DNA from: Pagrus major
Lineage: Eukaryota > Chordata > Actinopteri > Spariformes > Sparidae
DNA length: 64,000 nt
Reading direction: 5' to 3'
Assembly (NCBI RefSeq): GCF_040436345.1
Contig: NC_133216.1
Location: 3,190,533 to 3,254,532, forward strand
Shown here in pieces: positions 43,301 through 61,100 of the stretch. Under the pieces are notes generated by a model. It did not search any database and was not told the origin of the DNA. It worked only from the letters and a program-made list of their open reading frames with translations. Numbering within the stretch: position 1 is the first letter of the stretch; the number at the start of each line of letters is the position of its first letter. The position numbers and the translations under genes are program-made.

Positions 43301-44661
43301 AGCTCCAGGACCCAACATTGATTTTAAACACTGTTTTTCTGTGAAGCCAAAACATTTTTCGTAGACTACTGAACTTCATTCAACTTTCCCTCAGCGTGTG
43401 GTCGAGTAGATAAATGAACTGTTCCTCTCGGCAGCCTGACTGCGTGTGCCTTGCTCAACAGCAATGTGGTAACAGTTCCTGGGGTAATAGAAAAACCGCT
43501 GCCCTGATTTCACAGTCTCGTCTGTGGATTATTAGAAGCAGACTTGTTCCTGGAAGGTGCCAGTTTGATCTCAGCTTCCAGGTGTTAATGTTGAATGCTG
43601 CGTACCTCCACTGTATATTTGGGGGACACGACCCCCTCTAAGAATGTGTAGTTACGCCCTGGTGTGTATGTCACAGTGTTTTCTCCAAGAGGAGGCTCTC
43701 AGTGAAAACAAAACAAAACCCGGCAGCCTTCCACATATGGAGGCATTTATGACTTCCAGGTCAGTCAGTTCAGGACCTGTGGAGGCAGTAAAAGTCATTT
43801 TGAACTTTATATGTGCTTTTATTCAAGCTGAGTTTATCATCGTTACTGATCAGTAAACAATCAGATCATTTGTCTGTCCATCTTTGATAAACAACACAAT
43901 CTGATGTGGGATTCTGGTGTTAAAGGATGACACAAGAATATAATAATAATATAGTATATATATATATATTTATACACTGTAAGATCATGTTATTTATGAC
44001 TTTGACATAAGAATGAAAATACTTTTAGTTCTTACCATTCTTAACATTTAACCACAGTAATTGTTTTCCTGATACTGAACTACCTCGTCTCTGTATTACA
44101 CAAGCTGCATTCCTACCATGTTTGTTTTGTGGAAAGTATTCTTTTGAAGTAAATATGATTGTCTCTGTCCTGCAGAGGTGCTGTATGAGGATCTCCAGTA
44201 CCTGTCTGTCTCTGCCTTAGCACTGGCCTGTCTCGTCGGCCTGCTCATGCTGGCCATGTGGCTACTAGACAAGGTCTACAGGAAGATAGTGGCATGGAGA
44301 CGCAGGAAACAGATGCCAGGTAAAGCACCAAGAAAAATACTTCTCTAAAGTATTAAAATATATACAGAAACATCTCAAATGAATATGAGAGGTTTGTTTG
44401 CTGTGGACTTCATAGTTTACTCAGTCTTTCTTCTCTTTGCTGCATCATTGTGTTAATTGTATAAATGTGGCTCGATGGGCGTGACTGTGGCTTAAAGTTA
44501 TCCATTATGTCTCAAGTATGGGTGTGTTAGAGTACAAAGGTCTGTGAAGCTCTATTATAGTGTTGTACACCGGTGTGCTGTGCTAACTTTAGTTTCTGTA
44601 TTGACAAGTTTAATTCCTCCTTTGTGCAGAAAATGATGCAACAGAGCTGCAGCCTCTTTGA
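40374..44661 (+). CDS. vstm5: V-set and transmembrane domain protein 5, 4 exons
   Basis: Single-pass membrane protein with one immunoglobulin V-type domain. The mammalian protein has been linked to neuronal morphology. Exons are 40374-40449, 42196-42522, 44176-44319 and 44630-44661, with GT-AG borders, giving 579 nt (192 codons plus stop; the human protein is about 200). Residues 1-26 form a signal peptide (VAVFLSIALYMCHLG). The V-set domain follows (VNCSGIHTIQWTF, DGGYYVITVTD). A membrane segment LALACLVGLLMLAMWLL and a short basic, then acidic tail (KIVAWRRRKQMP, NDATELQPL) complete it. As in mammalian VSTM5 as I recall it, YYV replaces the YYC that would hold the second domain cysteine. 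It is tail to tail with med17. Intron 1 (1.7 kb) and intron 2 (1.65 kb) carry repeats listed separately. Confidence 0.88.
41330..42055. repeat. Nested teleost interspersed repeats in vstm5 intron 1
   Basis: The outer parts (about 41330-41420 and 41945-42055) carry words such as GATACTTTACTTGAGTATTT and ACTTCTACCCAAGTACTTTT, typical of a fold-back repeat common in fish. The middle (about 41630-41830) contains CAGGATTACACAAAAACTAC and CCACCAAACTTGGATGGAGG from another common family. No coding sequence. Recognised from memory. Confidence 0.45.
42770..43075. repeat. Interspersed repeat fragment in vstm5 intron 2
   Basis: Words such as CATCAAAGTTTCATGGAAAT and the end ACATAACCTCCTTGGTGGAG belong, in opposite orientation, to the same kind of family as the middle of the intron 1 repeat. 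No gene content. Confidence 0.45.
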
Positions 44662-44999
44662 TGGACGTCTGGTACCCACAACATGACGACACGGCAGACT
44701 GTTCATCACACGTGCCAGTGCTGCAATAAGGACTACTTTTTAAGATTTAGGTAAAACAACAGTCTTTCTTTTAGTTCAAAAAGTTACTTACAGCCAGGAA
44801 GATGGCTCGCCAGCTATGTAAAAAACTTGTTTACATTTTGTATTGAATACATATGGATTTCTCACTGCTGAATACACAGGATTGAATGTAAATATATCAC
44901 TGATGAGAATGTAAAACAATACATACTGTATTTATTGTCAAATGAATTGTGTGATTTTCTTTACAACAATTTTCCAAACTTGAATCTTGAATGTTGAGG
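44662..44999. other. 3' region of vstm5
   Basis: 3' untranslated region and flank. Nothing else seen. Confidence 0.4.
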
Positions 45000-45185
45000 G
45001 CGGCTGTGGCTCAGGTGGTAGAGCAGGTCGTCCATTAATCGGAGGTTGGCACGAATATTGAGGGGCGGTCCCGACGAGGAGATCGGCACCTTGCGTGGTA
45101 GCTTGTGGCATCAGTGTCTGAATGGGTGAATGTGTTGTAAAGCACTTTGACAGGTCGGTTGTAGTGTTGTCAGAAATATCCATTC
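45000..45185 (+). mobile_element. tRNA-derived SINE, internally shortened
   Basis: The head reads GGCGGCTGTGGCTCAGGTGG, with a box A like word TGGCTCAGGTGGTAGAGCAG, typical of a widespread fish SINE. The body has GGCACCTTGCGTGGTAGCTT and GTGAATGTGTTGTAAAGCAC. The internal box B and part of the middle are missing. It lies between the convergent 3' ends of vstm5 and med17. Confidence 0.7.
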
Positions 45186-45536
45186 TGAATATTTGAAACC
45201 AGCTGACACACGCAGCGCTGCAGTGTCATCATTCCTCACAATAAAAACACACTGAAGTCCTTAGAAAATATCTTATTTATAGCTTGAACATTATGATGAT
45301 ATAAATCCACTCAGATGCAAACAGACTGCTTTTTATTTTGTATCAAACTGTTTGAGGTATACATCCACTCCACACCTTACATCATCAAAAACAGCAGGCA
45401 GCAGACACTACTGGAGATGGAGAGGAGGTTATGGCAGTGTTGAAAAAGTTCATGAGTGACATAAATGTTGAAAATCTCAACACAAAGTGGACTCGTTGGC
45501 TGTAACTGTACATGAATCATGGCTTTGTGTTGGTAT
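45186..45536. other. med17 3' untranslated region and flank
   Basis: Downstream of the minus-strand med17 stop at 45537-45539. No other element seen. Confidence 0.4.
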
Positions 45537-50977
<5,441 letters not shown>

Positions 50978-51468
50978 GATGACAGGGCTGATGGGAGGGA
51001 GGCAAACAGAGAGATTCAATCATCAAACTGTCTGAGACACAGCAGGGGACGTACATAATGACTGACATGTTTGAGGCCACTTTGAAATAACAAACAAAAA
51101 CACAAATTCTGTTAAAAAAATGTAAATAAAAAGGCACAAACAAGAAAACAGGTCTGGATAAGTGGACTGAGCAGCTAACTAATTGGAAAGAAACTGTATT
51201 TCACCATCTCTAAAACTAAAACTTGTCATGTTCAGGACCTCCTGGTTTAACCTTAACTTTTAGTTAACATTTAGATTGTATCAATGTAACTACATAAATG
51301 ACTTATTGATAATAGCTGCACCAGCTGCATTTGATTGTGTATAGCTGTGTCTGGCTAGCAACACTAGCTAGCGTTAGCTTCTTGCTAATCTCACAGGATG
51401 AATGAAGACCCTGTAGCTTGAAATAAATGTCCAAATGACAGCATTTTCTTTAAACGTGTAAATCTTAC

Positions 51469-52108
51469 CTCTGCTATCCAATACAGACAAAAATATAAAG
51501 GTTATTCGCTGGAGTTGTTGGAGTTTATGTCCAGTAGCTTCGTGAATGGCTCATTCTTCGCTCTCTTCACACCGGAACAAAGGCACTCTGCTGCCCCCTA
51601 GCGTGGCGGAAGCTGGCTACATTTTTTAGGAACTTCATGTTAATTACTTCAATAAAGTCTTAATCCGTTGATTAAATAATCAGCTTTAGTTTAAAGCTTA
51701 TTAAGGTGAGATAAATTACTTTAGATACATTTAATATGAGGAGGAGCCTGTTCGGTCAGGGGGTAGGAACCAAGAAAATATACATCAATACGAGACGGAC
51801 ACGGCGGGCAGTTTAAACAACCGGATGTGACGTTCAGGACAAAAACGTCCAGTCGTTTTTTTTTAGGTTGGCATGGATTTCAGATGATAAACAAACCTTC
51901 TGGGGTTGAATTGATCTCTTTCCGGCTCATTTGTGGCTCTTTCCTGGATTATTTTGCGTTTCTTTTACATTTTGAATGTCTCCTATAAATGTGTAATGGG
52001 ACTGAACGCCTGCAACACAGTGAAGCTAAGTTAGCCAACAGTAGCTAACCCTTAGCACGGCTAACGGAGGATGTTTCTGGGAAATGTCCAGCAGCGTATT
52101 TCAAGAAA
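51469..52108. promoter_or_regulatory. Shared promoter region of med17 and cep295
   Basis: med17 (leftward) and cep295 (rightward) are head to head. The non-coding first exon of med17 ends at 51469 and the cep295 ATG is at 52109. Between them lie ETS-like words (ACCGGAAC at about 51571, ACCGGATGTG at about 51820 running into a TGACGT half CRE) and no TATA box, as usual for housekeeping pairs. Start sites were not determined. Confidence 0.55.
51590..51606. promoter_or_regulatory. CTCF-like site
   Basis: GCTGCCCCCTAGCGTGG fits the core of the CTCF consensus. It lies next to the med17 first exon. Confidence 0.35.
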
Positions 52109-55100
52109 ATGAAGAGAAAAGTGGCTCGTTTAAGACTCAGTCCCAACGAAGAGGCGAGGATAATACGAGAGGAACATGAAAGGAGGAGAAAACTGCGCAT
52201 ACAGCAGGTAATGTGCGATGATAACAACAAGTTTCTTTCTGTTGTGTCTCAGCTTTCTGCTTCACTTCATGTCCGTGATTCCTGTCCACCTGACAGCTTC
52301 TCATGGTGTCACCAGAGGTATGTTTCATTTAGAAAGATTACCAGTTAAGCCAGGTCTTATTTTGTACCTCTGGCTCGCTGTCAGGAAATTATGTTTCATA
52401 AAGAAGAGAAGCTCATGTCTGTTTTAGAGAAGATGTCCAAGGTATTCAAGTCTACATATGTTGTGCTCTGCAATGGAATAAAACCAATAAACAACTTTGA
52501 CCCATGACTGTAGCTACCTATTTAGTTTTTTACCAGCAGTTTACACTTTAAATATCACTTAGGTGAAATTACAGAAACACACATCCAGAAGTCTGTTTGC
52601 TTAAAAACACTAAAAGAGCCGACAATCAATTGTAGTTGTTCAAAAAACAACATGATAACCTCTTTGAGGCTGCCAACTGACAGAGAACTTTATTTCCTAA
52701 TAGATGCAAATTATCTTCATTTCTTGCTGTCAAATAAATTAGCAGGAATGGGCCCTATTTGCGGTCATTCATGTTGTGTTGCATCTTACTCATCTTGCAC
52801 AATAATGTAATTTGCAGCACTTATGATGCAATGAAAGTTCACGTTAATCTTATTGGACTCAAACCCATAGTGACATAATCACAGCAGTGCTGCAACAAAC
52901 TGAGCAAACAGCAGATTTGATCAGGACTGAGTTGATTTGTCAGAAAAAGGTACTCATACTCTTACTTCATTCTTTGACGGTTAACATCAGTTTCCTCCTC
53001 TAACACATCAGTTTTCTTTATTGTGAATGTATGGGATCTTGATGTCTCGGCTCTCTGTCAAATGGTTCTCAAACCAGGTTTGACCGATTCTGATTTGGTG
53101 TCATGAAACAGCTTTGTGAAAAACACCCCTCTGGACAATTTCAAACTAGATGGTTATTTCAAGACGCAATATGCATATGTATTTTGCTTTGACACCCAGG
53201 TGCGGGAGCAGCAGCGAGACATCGCGCTGCAGATCCGCCGGGAGGTTGAGCAGAGACGGCAGCGTGAGCTGGAGAAGCTGGAGGAGGAGCTGAGGGAGGA
53301 CTGGGAACGACAGCAGAGGGAGAAGCTAAACGCACTGCAGAAATTATACGAGGAGAGCCTCCAGCTTCTCGGTCAGGGACACAGGAGTGCTAAAGAAAAT
53401 GTAAGATAACAGCAGTCTGAAACCAGTAAGACCTTGTGTTTATTAACCACAGTTTCTGTTGCTGAATGAAGACAATACACCCGTTAATGAAGCCATCAAG
53501 ACCCTTCAGGACATTTTGGTCAATAGTGATTGTAAGATGTAAGATGAATTTGGAGGCCAAATCAAGGAGAATGTCTGCAAACCAAAATGTGATCAACACC
53601 ATCACTAGACAACGCCGACTCATTGAACTGGTGTAATTTGATTCCCTTTGCACAAGGAACCCGACCTGGCAGCCATAGCTCAGAGGGAGGAGGAGAACCA
53701 CATCAAAGCAGAGGAGCGTTATCGAGAGGCACTGAAGGAGCTCAAATCACAGAGGCTTAAAGACCATGAGAAACAGAGCCGGTGAGCAGCATCATAAACA
53801 TTTATATGTTTGAATTTAACCACAATTAACTGAACATTAAGTCTATTTCTTTGCTTTTCTGTAGATCTATCAATGCCAGGAAGAAGGCCCTACAGGCAGA
53901 AAAGGAAAGAGCAGCAAAAGTGGCGAGTCTCCCCCCGCCTCCCCCGAACCCCATCCAGGTGATTTGATCAGTTTATGAATTACAGTGATTCTCTCCTGAA
54001 GTACTTTTGTCTGTACACATGTGGCACGGTGTAGGTTTTGTGTGGAGTCAAAGTAACTTTGTCTTTTCTTGCTCAAGCAGAACATTGAATGCAAGAAGCT
54101 ACACGTAGTAAAGAAATCTGACGTGAGTGCCTTCGCTGCCACATATTACCACATGTCTGGGGGAACAGTGGACAGAGAGGTGGACATGGAGCAGGTAAGA
54201 TCTCTGATTATTTTATGCTTCTAAACCAACGTTTTGTTAGCCCTGCTCCTGTCAGAGTTGTTTAATCTGTATGTGTTTGCAGCCTGATGCTCATGAGGGA
54301 GCTGAGCTGGAGGCGAGGAGGCTGCAGGAGTTACAGAGGGAGGAGAAGAGGAGGAGAGAGGAGCAGCTGGAGAAGGCTCGTCTCAGAGGGAAGCAGGCTC
54401 TAAAGAGGGAACATCTCGTGCAGGTATGACTTACCTGTTACCTGATGAGGAGATAGACACCAGAATTGTTCGTGTAAATCTGACAAATGATTTCCTCTCG
54501 CTGTTGCAAACACTGCAGACTGACTTTTCATATAATAAAAATATCATAGTGGTTTGGTTTAATACTAGGATCAAAAGATTTCCCCATAACATGTTTCATA
54601 GTCTTGTTACTTATCAAAAGAGACCAGAAATGTTCAATGTTTTAGCTTTTTGTGTCAGATCTGTTTTCTATGATCTCCTTCAGGATCGTGAGCGGCTGCT
54701 TGTTGAGCTGGAGCACATGCAGCAGACAGACCTGCTGAGGAGGAGACAGCAGGTGTCACAGATGCCTCCTCAGATCTTCCAGCCTCTCTACAAGAGACAG
54801 GAGACGAGAGAGGACTTCCAGAGGGAGATGGAGTTCGCCTTTGAGGACATGTACACCGGAGAGAGGAGTAAGGACTGCTCAGGGCTGGACTATTTAACTA
54901 TCAATGTGTTTTGGAAGAAATGGTCACCAAGACAAGTCTTTGTCATTTCTTTCTAATGCTCGTAGCTCTTGTTAAAACTATGCAAATAATTCTGAAGTAG
55001 CCAGAAAGTTGAATGGTTTAATAGAGCTTGTAAACCTTGACTGTGTCTGATCTCAGGGGTTAAGGGGGACCTGGTGGTCCAGCTGGTACCAGAGCCTCTG

Positions 55101-58100
55101 CCAGCTCTGTCCACAGGCAGCCAGGACCGAGAGCTGGACGTCACGGTGGATGAAGACGCCACACCGGGAACAGAAAACACACAACATGACACTGAGCAAG
55201 AAGCTGGGAGCACTGAGCCGGAAACATCTTCTCAAGGTGAAACGAAGCACAGATACACAAAAAACTAAATTCAAGTTTAGTTTTTAAGGATTGTTACAAG
55301 ATTTTTCTCACAAAAAATGGCAGTTACTTCTTGGCTTTTAGACAAAATTGATACACAGACCTGAATATATACATGATGTAAATGCTTCCATCCTCCAGCC
55401 CTGAATACAGCCTTACTGTCCGATGAAACGTATCTTGAAATGCGTTCTGTTTTTTTACTTTCAGTGGAGCCCTCCAGACCAGCTCCTCGCCGGGCGTTGA
55501 AGAAACTCCTGGATCGTATCAGGACCCAGAGGAACCACTGGGCTGAAGGCAACAGTGACGTCCCTGCAGCCCATTCACCGACCGGCATCACCGATCAGAT
55601 CCCAGAGCGAGACACAACAATCGACACAGGTTCTCTGACCAGCGAGGAGAAACAGCAACAACCCCCCATCGAGCTGTCTGAGCCTGACCGCTCACCACCT
55701 GGTCAGTCACTCACTGTCATTAACTGAAATAAAATACATTTTGGAAGGTCGTACACAATGTGGTATATTTTTATTTTGAAGGTTTCTCAGCTCTCTTCTG
55801 TAAAGCTGTTTCACACATTTGACCAGCTGAGGTTTGGATATTACACAATAATATTTTGATTAATTGTGCAGCACTTCTTCATTCGTCTCTGATGTGAGAT
55901 CTGTTCCTTTTTTGTGTCTCAGAGACTCATCCCTGAGTGAAACAGAGTAAATATCTAGTTGTTGTGAGAGACAAGTGAAAATGATTATTTCTGTTTTTTT
56001 ATATGTAATTCCAGCAGCGATGGAGACAACAGAGCAGTCAGCCGCAGCAGAAACTCTACGTCCTGATTTTGCCCACATAATCCAAGAATTTGAAGAAGAA
56101 CGGAAGAAAAGGGTATAAATGCTGTTCTGAATTTCTTTATTTTAAAAAGCAATTATTATCTGTTATCTGTTTATGAGAAATAACCAAGAGGAGATTCAGT
56201 TTTTAGTTGCACATGTGAACGGGAGCTGAAATTTCTTCCAGGGTTAAGGTGGCACTAAAAAACTTTACAGTACAGAATGATTTTTGATTTAGTATCCTGC
56301 TCAAATAGCACACGTATAGCACAGAATTAAACTATAAGAAGCAGAAAGTTGATGACTGAGTGTTGAGCTTTATGTCACATCGAGGTATCAGATAACAAAT
56401 CAACAAATCCTCTTATTCTGTTCACTATATAGTTCTTCAAAGAATCCAAAGCCTGGTTCTGTTTTGTCTCAATAACTTCATGTGTTTTTTTTAATGATTG
56501 GTCAGAATTGATTGATGCAGGTGTTCCTGATTACTTCATTAGTCCAGCCCCTAAAACAGGAGTGTGTTGTGCGGGTCACAACACACTCCTGTTTTCATTC
56601 CTTTCTGCTTTGAACATAAAACAACTGCAGACGGTGGCTTGATTCTCTGTTCTGGACCCGACATACTGAAGAATATTTAAAAGCAAAATGAGGTTGAACA
56701 TATTCTGGGCTGGAGGATGTTGTATCTACATCCAGCAGAGGAACACAGGAGCCTCATTCTGGGCTTTTGGGGAATTCATGTGGAGAACGTTGATCCTCTG
56801 AAGAATGGATTCTACAGGAGGAAGAGGTGCTGATGGAGAGACCTGCATGCCTGGTCCAGGAACCAGATACTGAAACTGAAACGAGTCCAGTTGCCTGCGA
56901 TATAGCACTTAGGATCAGATAGATTTTATTATACCTAACCCTTGTTTTTTGTTTTTGTTCAGGCAGAGGAGCTGGAGCGGGAGAAGCAGCAGCAGGTGGT
57001 TTTGCTTCAGGAGCTGGAAAAGCAGAAGGCCCAACTGGAGCAGATGCTGCTCGAGGCCCAGCAGGAGAGGGAACACCTGAAGGCTGTTGTGACCCAGGAA
57101 GTGCCTATTATTAAACCACCTGAAGTACCTGTTCATGACCAGGAAATCCCCTCTGTCAGTCCTGGACCAGCCACTGAGGTAGGCCTTTGATTAAGTTAAA
57201 AACTACTACTAGTTGTCTCATTTGTTGGCATCCATCATTCTGAGTTATGATCTGATCCTGGTTGATGGGAGAATATATTTATATTATCAATATTCTCGTC
57301 AAATTAACAAGTATTGCTGGTTGTCCTTTTTTAAGATAATCCTATAACAACCTTCAGTCATTAATAATTCCTCCTCCTCTGCAATCTGCAGCTCGTGCCC
57401 CCTCCAGGTGAAGACGACCACGCCAGAAGGATTCGAGAATATCAACAGCGGCTGTTGGAACAAAACAGGTTTGTTAAAGCCTGAAGTTAAACTACTTTTT
57501 GTGATTAATGACTCACTTTCACCACTTTTCTATGCAGTTATTCTTGAAAGTAGAGCTGTAACCCTTCATATGTACTTTTATCTTCATGATATTTATCACA
57601 GATTCTTTAAAGAATGCAGTAAAGTTGTCTCGATACCAGAATTTTAAACGATTTTTACTCAATTGAGTACAGAAAACGTGACCTTTTCTCTTTAGATATT
57701 ATTGATGGCAGATATTTAAATTTGTGATATTAGGCTTTATAAATGAAACTGACTTGACTCTTCTCTTTGACCAACTGTTTATTTCAGAGTTCACCAGAGA
57801 TCAGTGGAAGTTGCTCGTCAGCGCCTGGAGGAATACCAGCGAGCCCTACAGATTCGTTACAACATGACAAAGATGCAGTCTGCTGTCGTACCTCCAGGCC
57901 TCGTTCACCCTCCTCTGCAGAATACTCGGCCTGCACATCTTCCAGCTCCTCTGCCACTCTTTACACCTGCAGCAGTGCCTGTATACATCCATCCCAAACC
58001 ACAAATCTCTGTGGACGCTCCCACAAGAGAGTCTGACATGTCGGCTTCACTTCCACAGCTTCCCGGCTCCAGTTTGAGGGTTTGCTCCAGGTTGCAGGGG

Positions 58101-61100
58101 GCTGAAGTGGAGTCAGCTTCAAACAGTCTCAGGAACCAGAGACCAGACGTCTCTGCCTGGCTGACTGAAAACATCATGGAGAGAGTGACAGAGCACCTTC
58201 CAGACAGAGTGAGGCCCTCCTCAGCCACCAAAGAGCCTTACAAACTGATCACAACACATCACTCAGCCAGCATCCCACTACAGCCAACCTCTGATCCAAT
58301 CAGAGCTCTTAGCCCGAGCATCACAGGCAGGATACCTCTGGTTCAGAGCCATGCAGTGATTCAGCCTGCAACCTTCCCACATGACTCCCTTCAAACTGGG
58401 TCCCTGAGCCCCAGAGGCGACGACATGGAGAGGCAGAGACGGGTGCAGGAGCAGAGGGAGGTGATGTTGCTGCAGCAGAGACAAGAAGAGGAGAGGCAGA
58501 GACAGGAGGTGCAGAGGGAGGTGATGTTGCTGCAGCAGAGACAAGAAGAGGAGAGGCAGAGACAGGAGGTGCAGAGGGAGGTGATGGTGCTGCAGCAGAG
58601 ACAGGAGCTGCAGGAGGTGCAGAGACGGGTGCAGGTGCAGAGGGAGGCGATGGTGCTGCAGCAGAGACAAGAAGAGGGGAGGCAGAGACAGGAGGTGCAG
58701 AGGGAGGTGATGGTGCTGCAGCAGAGACAGGAGCTGCAGGAGGTGCAGAGACGGGTGCAGGAGCAGAGGGAGGCGATGGTGCTGCAGCAGAGACAAGAAG
58801 AGGAGAGGCAGAGACGGGAGCTGCAGGAGCAGAGACAAGAAGAGGAGAGGCAGAGACAGGAGCTGCAGGAGGTGCAGAGACGGGTGCAGGAGCAGAGGGA
58901 GGTGATGGTGCTGCAGCAGAGACAAGAAGAGGAGAGGCAGAGGCGGGAGCTGCAGGAGCCGAGGGAGGCGATGGTGCTGCAGGAGAGGCAGAGACAGGAG
59001 CTGCAGGAGGTGCAGAGACGGGTGCAGGAGCAGAGGGAGGCGATGGTGCTGCAGCAGAGACGACAAGAAGAGGAGAGGCAGAGACAGGAGGTGGAGATGA
59101 CGCAGATGAGGCGACAGAAGGAGACGTTACAGGCTCTGATTCAAACAGATGCACCAGTAAGTGAGGGGTTACTGCCCTGGTTGTTGTTGTTGCAGTACTG
59201 TAGACGCATCCTAGATTGTTTGTTTCTACACAAATCTAAGAAAGATAAAACTGCAGCAGTCTGAAGAAATAAGATTTAAAGATTCAGAGGATTAACTCTG
59301 CTGAAGTGCCGTCTTTCCTGCCATTTTCTCTCCCACAGTCGGCTCCTGAAGCTGCCAGTGAAGCGTTGGTTTCAGAGAACATCAATCAGACCCGTCTTAA
59401 ATTACTGGCGTCCCTGCTGAGAGCTATAGAGGAGAGTAATGGAGGAACTTTATCACATCTTGAAGACCCTCAGGAGAGAGAGGACTCCCCTCAGCAACTG
59501 TCCCCCAACAGTGGTGAGACGGGTAACAGACACGCAGCTTTTTCCACATTATTGACCCTGCTCTTGTCTAAACGTCTTTCTGATCTGAGGACTGATGAGT
59601 CGTCCTCATCATCGTTGCCCTTTTGCTGTTTCATTCAGTTCTGGTTATCTAAATTTTAATGGATGGATTTATTTGGAACAAGGTTCAACGTTAATGGGTT
59701 TTTTTTCTACACGTATTCTTTCTCAATCAGTTTTTACATGACACTTTACAAATTGTTTTATGTATAAGCGGTAAGCGGAGAGACTGAAGTTAATTGTTCA
59801 TTATCTGCCTTGCTTTGAACATTTTTGCAAACTGCGCAATACATAGTTTTTTGCTCACATCCTCAATACCACCAAACTAAATTCCTGTTGCAGAAGTAAT
59901 CGATGTGTTTCAAGACGACAAGAGGCCAATTGTTACTGCGCATGTGCAACTCGACAGATGAGAAGGATTAGAGATACTCACTCCTCAGCTATTTCCATTA
60001 TTACCTCTGGAAATTATGTGTTTTATTCTTTTTGTACCGAGTTGCTAATTTAACTAGTCCCGATGTGGCATTTTTCTTGCCCCAGACAATCCTTATTGTT
60101 GAAAATGAAATGCCAACGTATGCTCTTATGTTTCCTCTTAAGATCCCGTCTCTCAGGGTGATGTTCCCATTGGACCTTCCCCGGCGTCATCCCTCCCCTC
60201 AGCAGTCCTCCTTCCTCCTCGAGCACCAAAGCCTCCAGTGACACGCGTCAGGCTGGGCATCATGGGAATGACTGAACAACATGAGCTCAGTGCTATTCAG
60301 GAGGTGGAGACGACGGTCAACAGCAGCCAGATCACAGGTCCGTTCAGGCTCAAACACATGAATCACACGTTCCCAAACCATTCGGCAATCCATGGAGAAG
60401 AATCCGCTTATCTGATTGTTGCCTTTTGTGATATCCAGGCCTTGAAGAAGGTGCGAGGGTCCCCTCACACAATGTGGACTGGGATCCACAGGAAGAATCA
60501 GAATCATCTGTGGCCTCTGACAGAACTCTGCAGACGCCATCTTCATCCGGCAGTGAGCAGCGGACAGCTGAAAGACGAGCCGGCTCCGGGACGAGCTCGG
60601 AGAGGTCCAGCTATCTCGTCTGGAGAGAGAGGCTGCTGATGGGGGCAGGAACGTCTCCAGAATCCTCAGAGTCCGGTACGTAGAGGGCAGGTGATCACAA
60701 ATATCGATAGAAGGAAAATTATCCCAGAGACCACACCACACCAATTATTTCCAGAGATTTTTTTATTTTCCCTGTGAAACCAAATTTTTTTCAAACACTT
60801 TGAAAAATGAGCGCTACAAAAAATTCTCCTGTAAAAATATATTTCACTGGGTTTCGCACAAGTTGAGAAAAAAAAAGATTTTTGAAAAAATACAAAATAA
60901 AAATTGTTTTCTCATGAAAAGATTTTTTTTCACTGTTTCACACAGAAGGAAAAAAAATCTCCTTGAAATAATTTAAGTTATAAATAAGTTTCTCACATGG
61001 AAGAAAAAAATATCCATATCATTTTGCTTTCACACATGAAGGGAAATTAAGGAACTTAGAAAAATTATTCTGGCAAAACGTTTTTCTCGAGTCATACACA

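Noticed and set aside
58278-59154. Two long minus-strand ORFs (262 and 277 codons), rich in Leu-Pro or Ser-Pro-Ala
   Set aside because: They are antisense readings of the cep295 coding minisatellite. Its repeat unit has no stops in several frames, and they have no gene-like features of their own.
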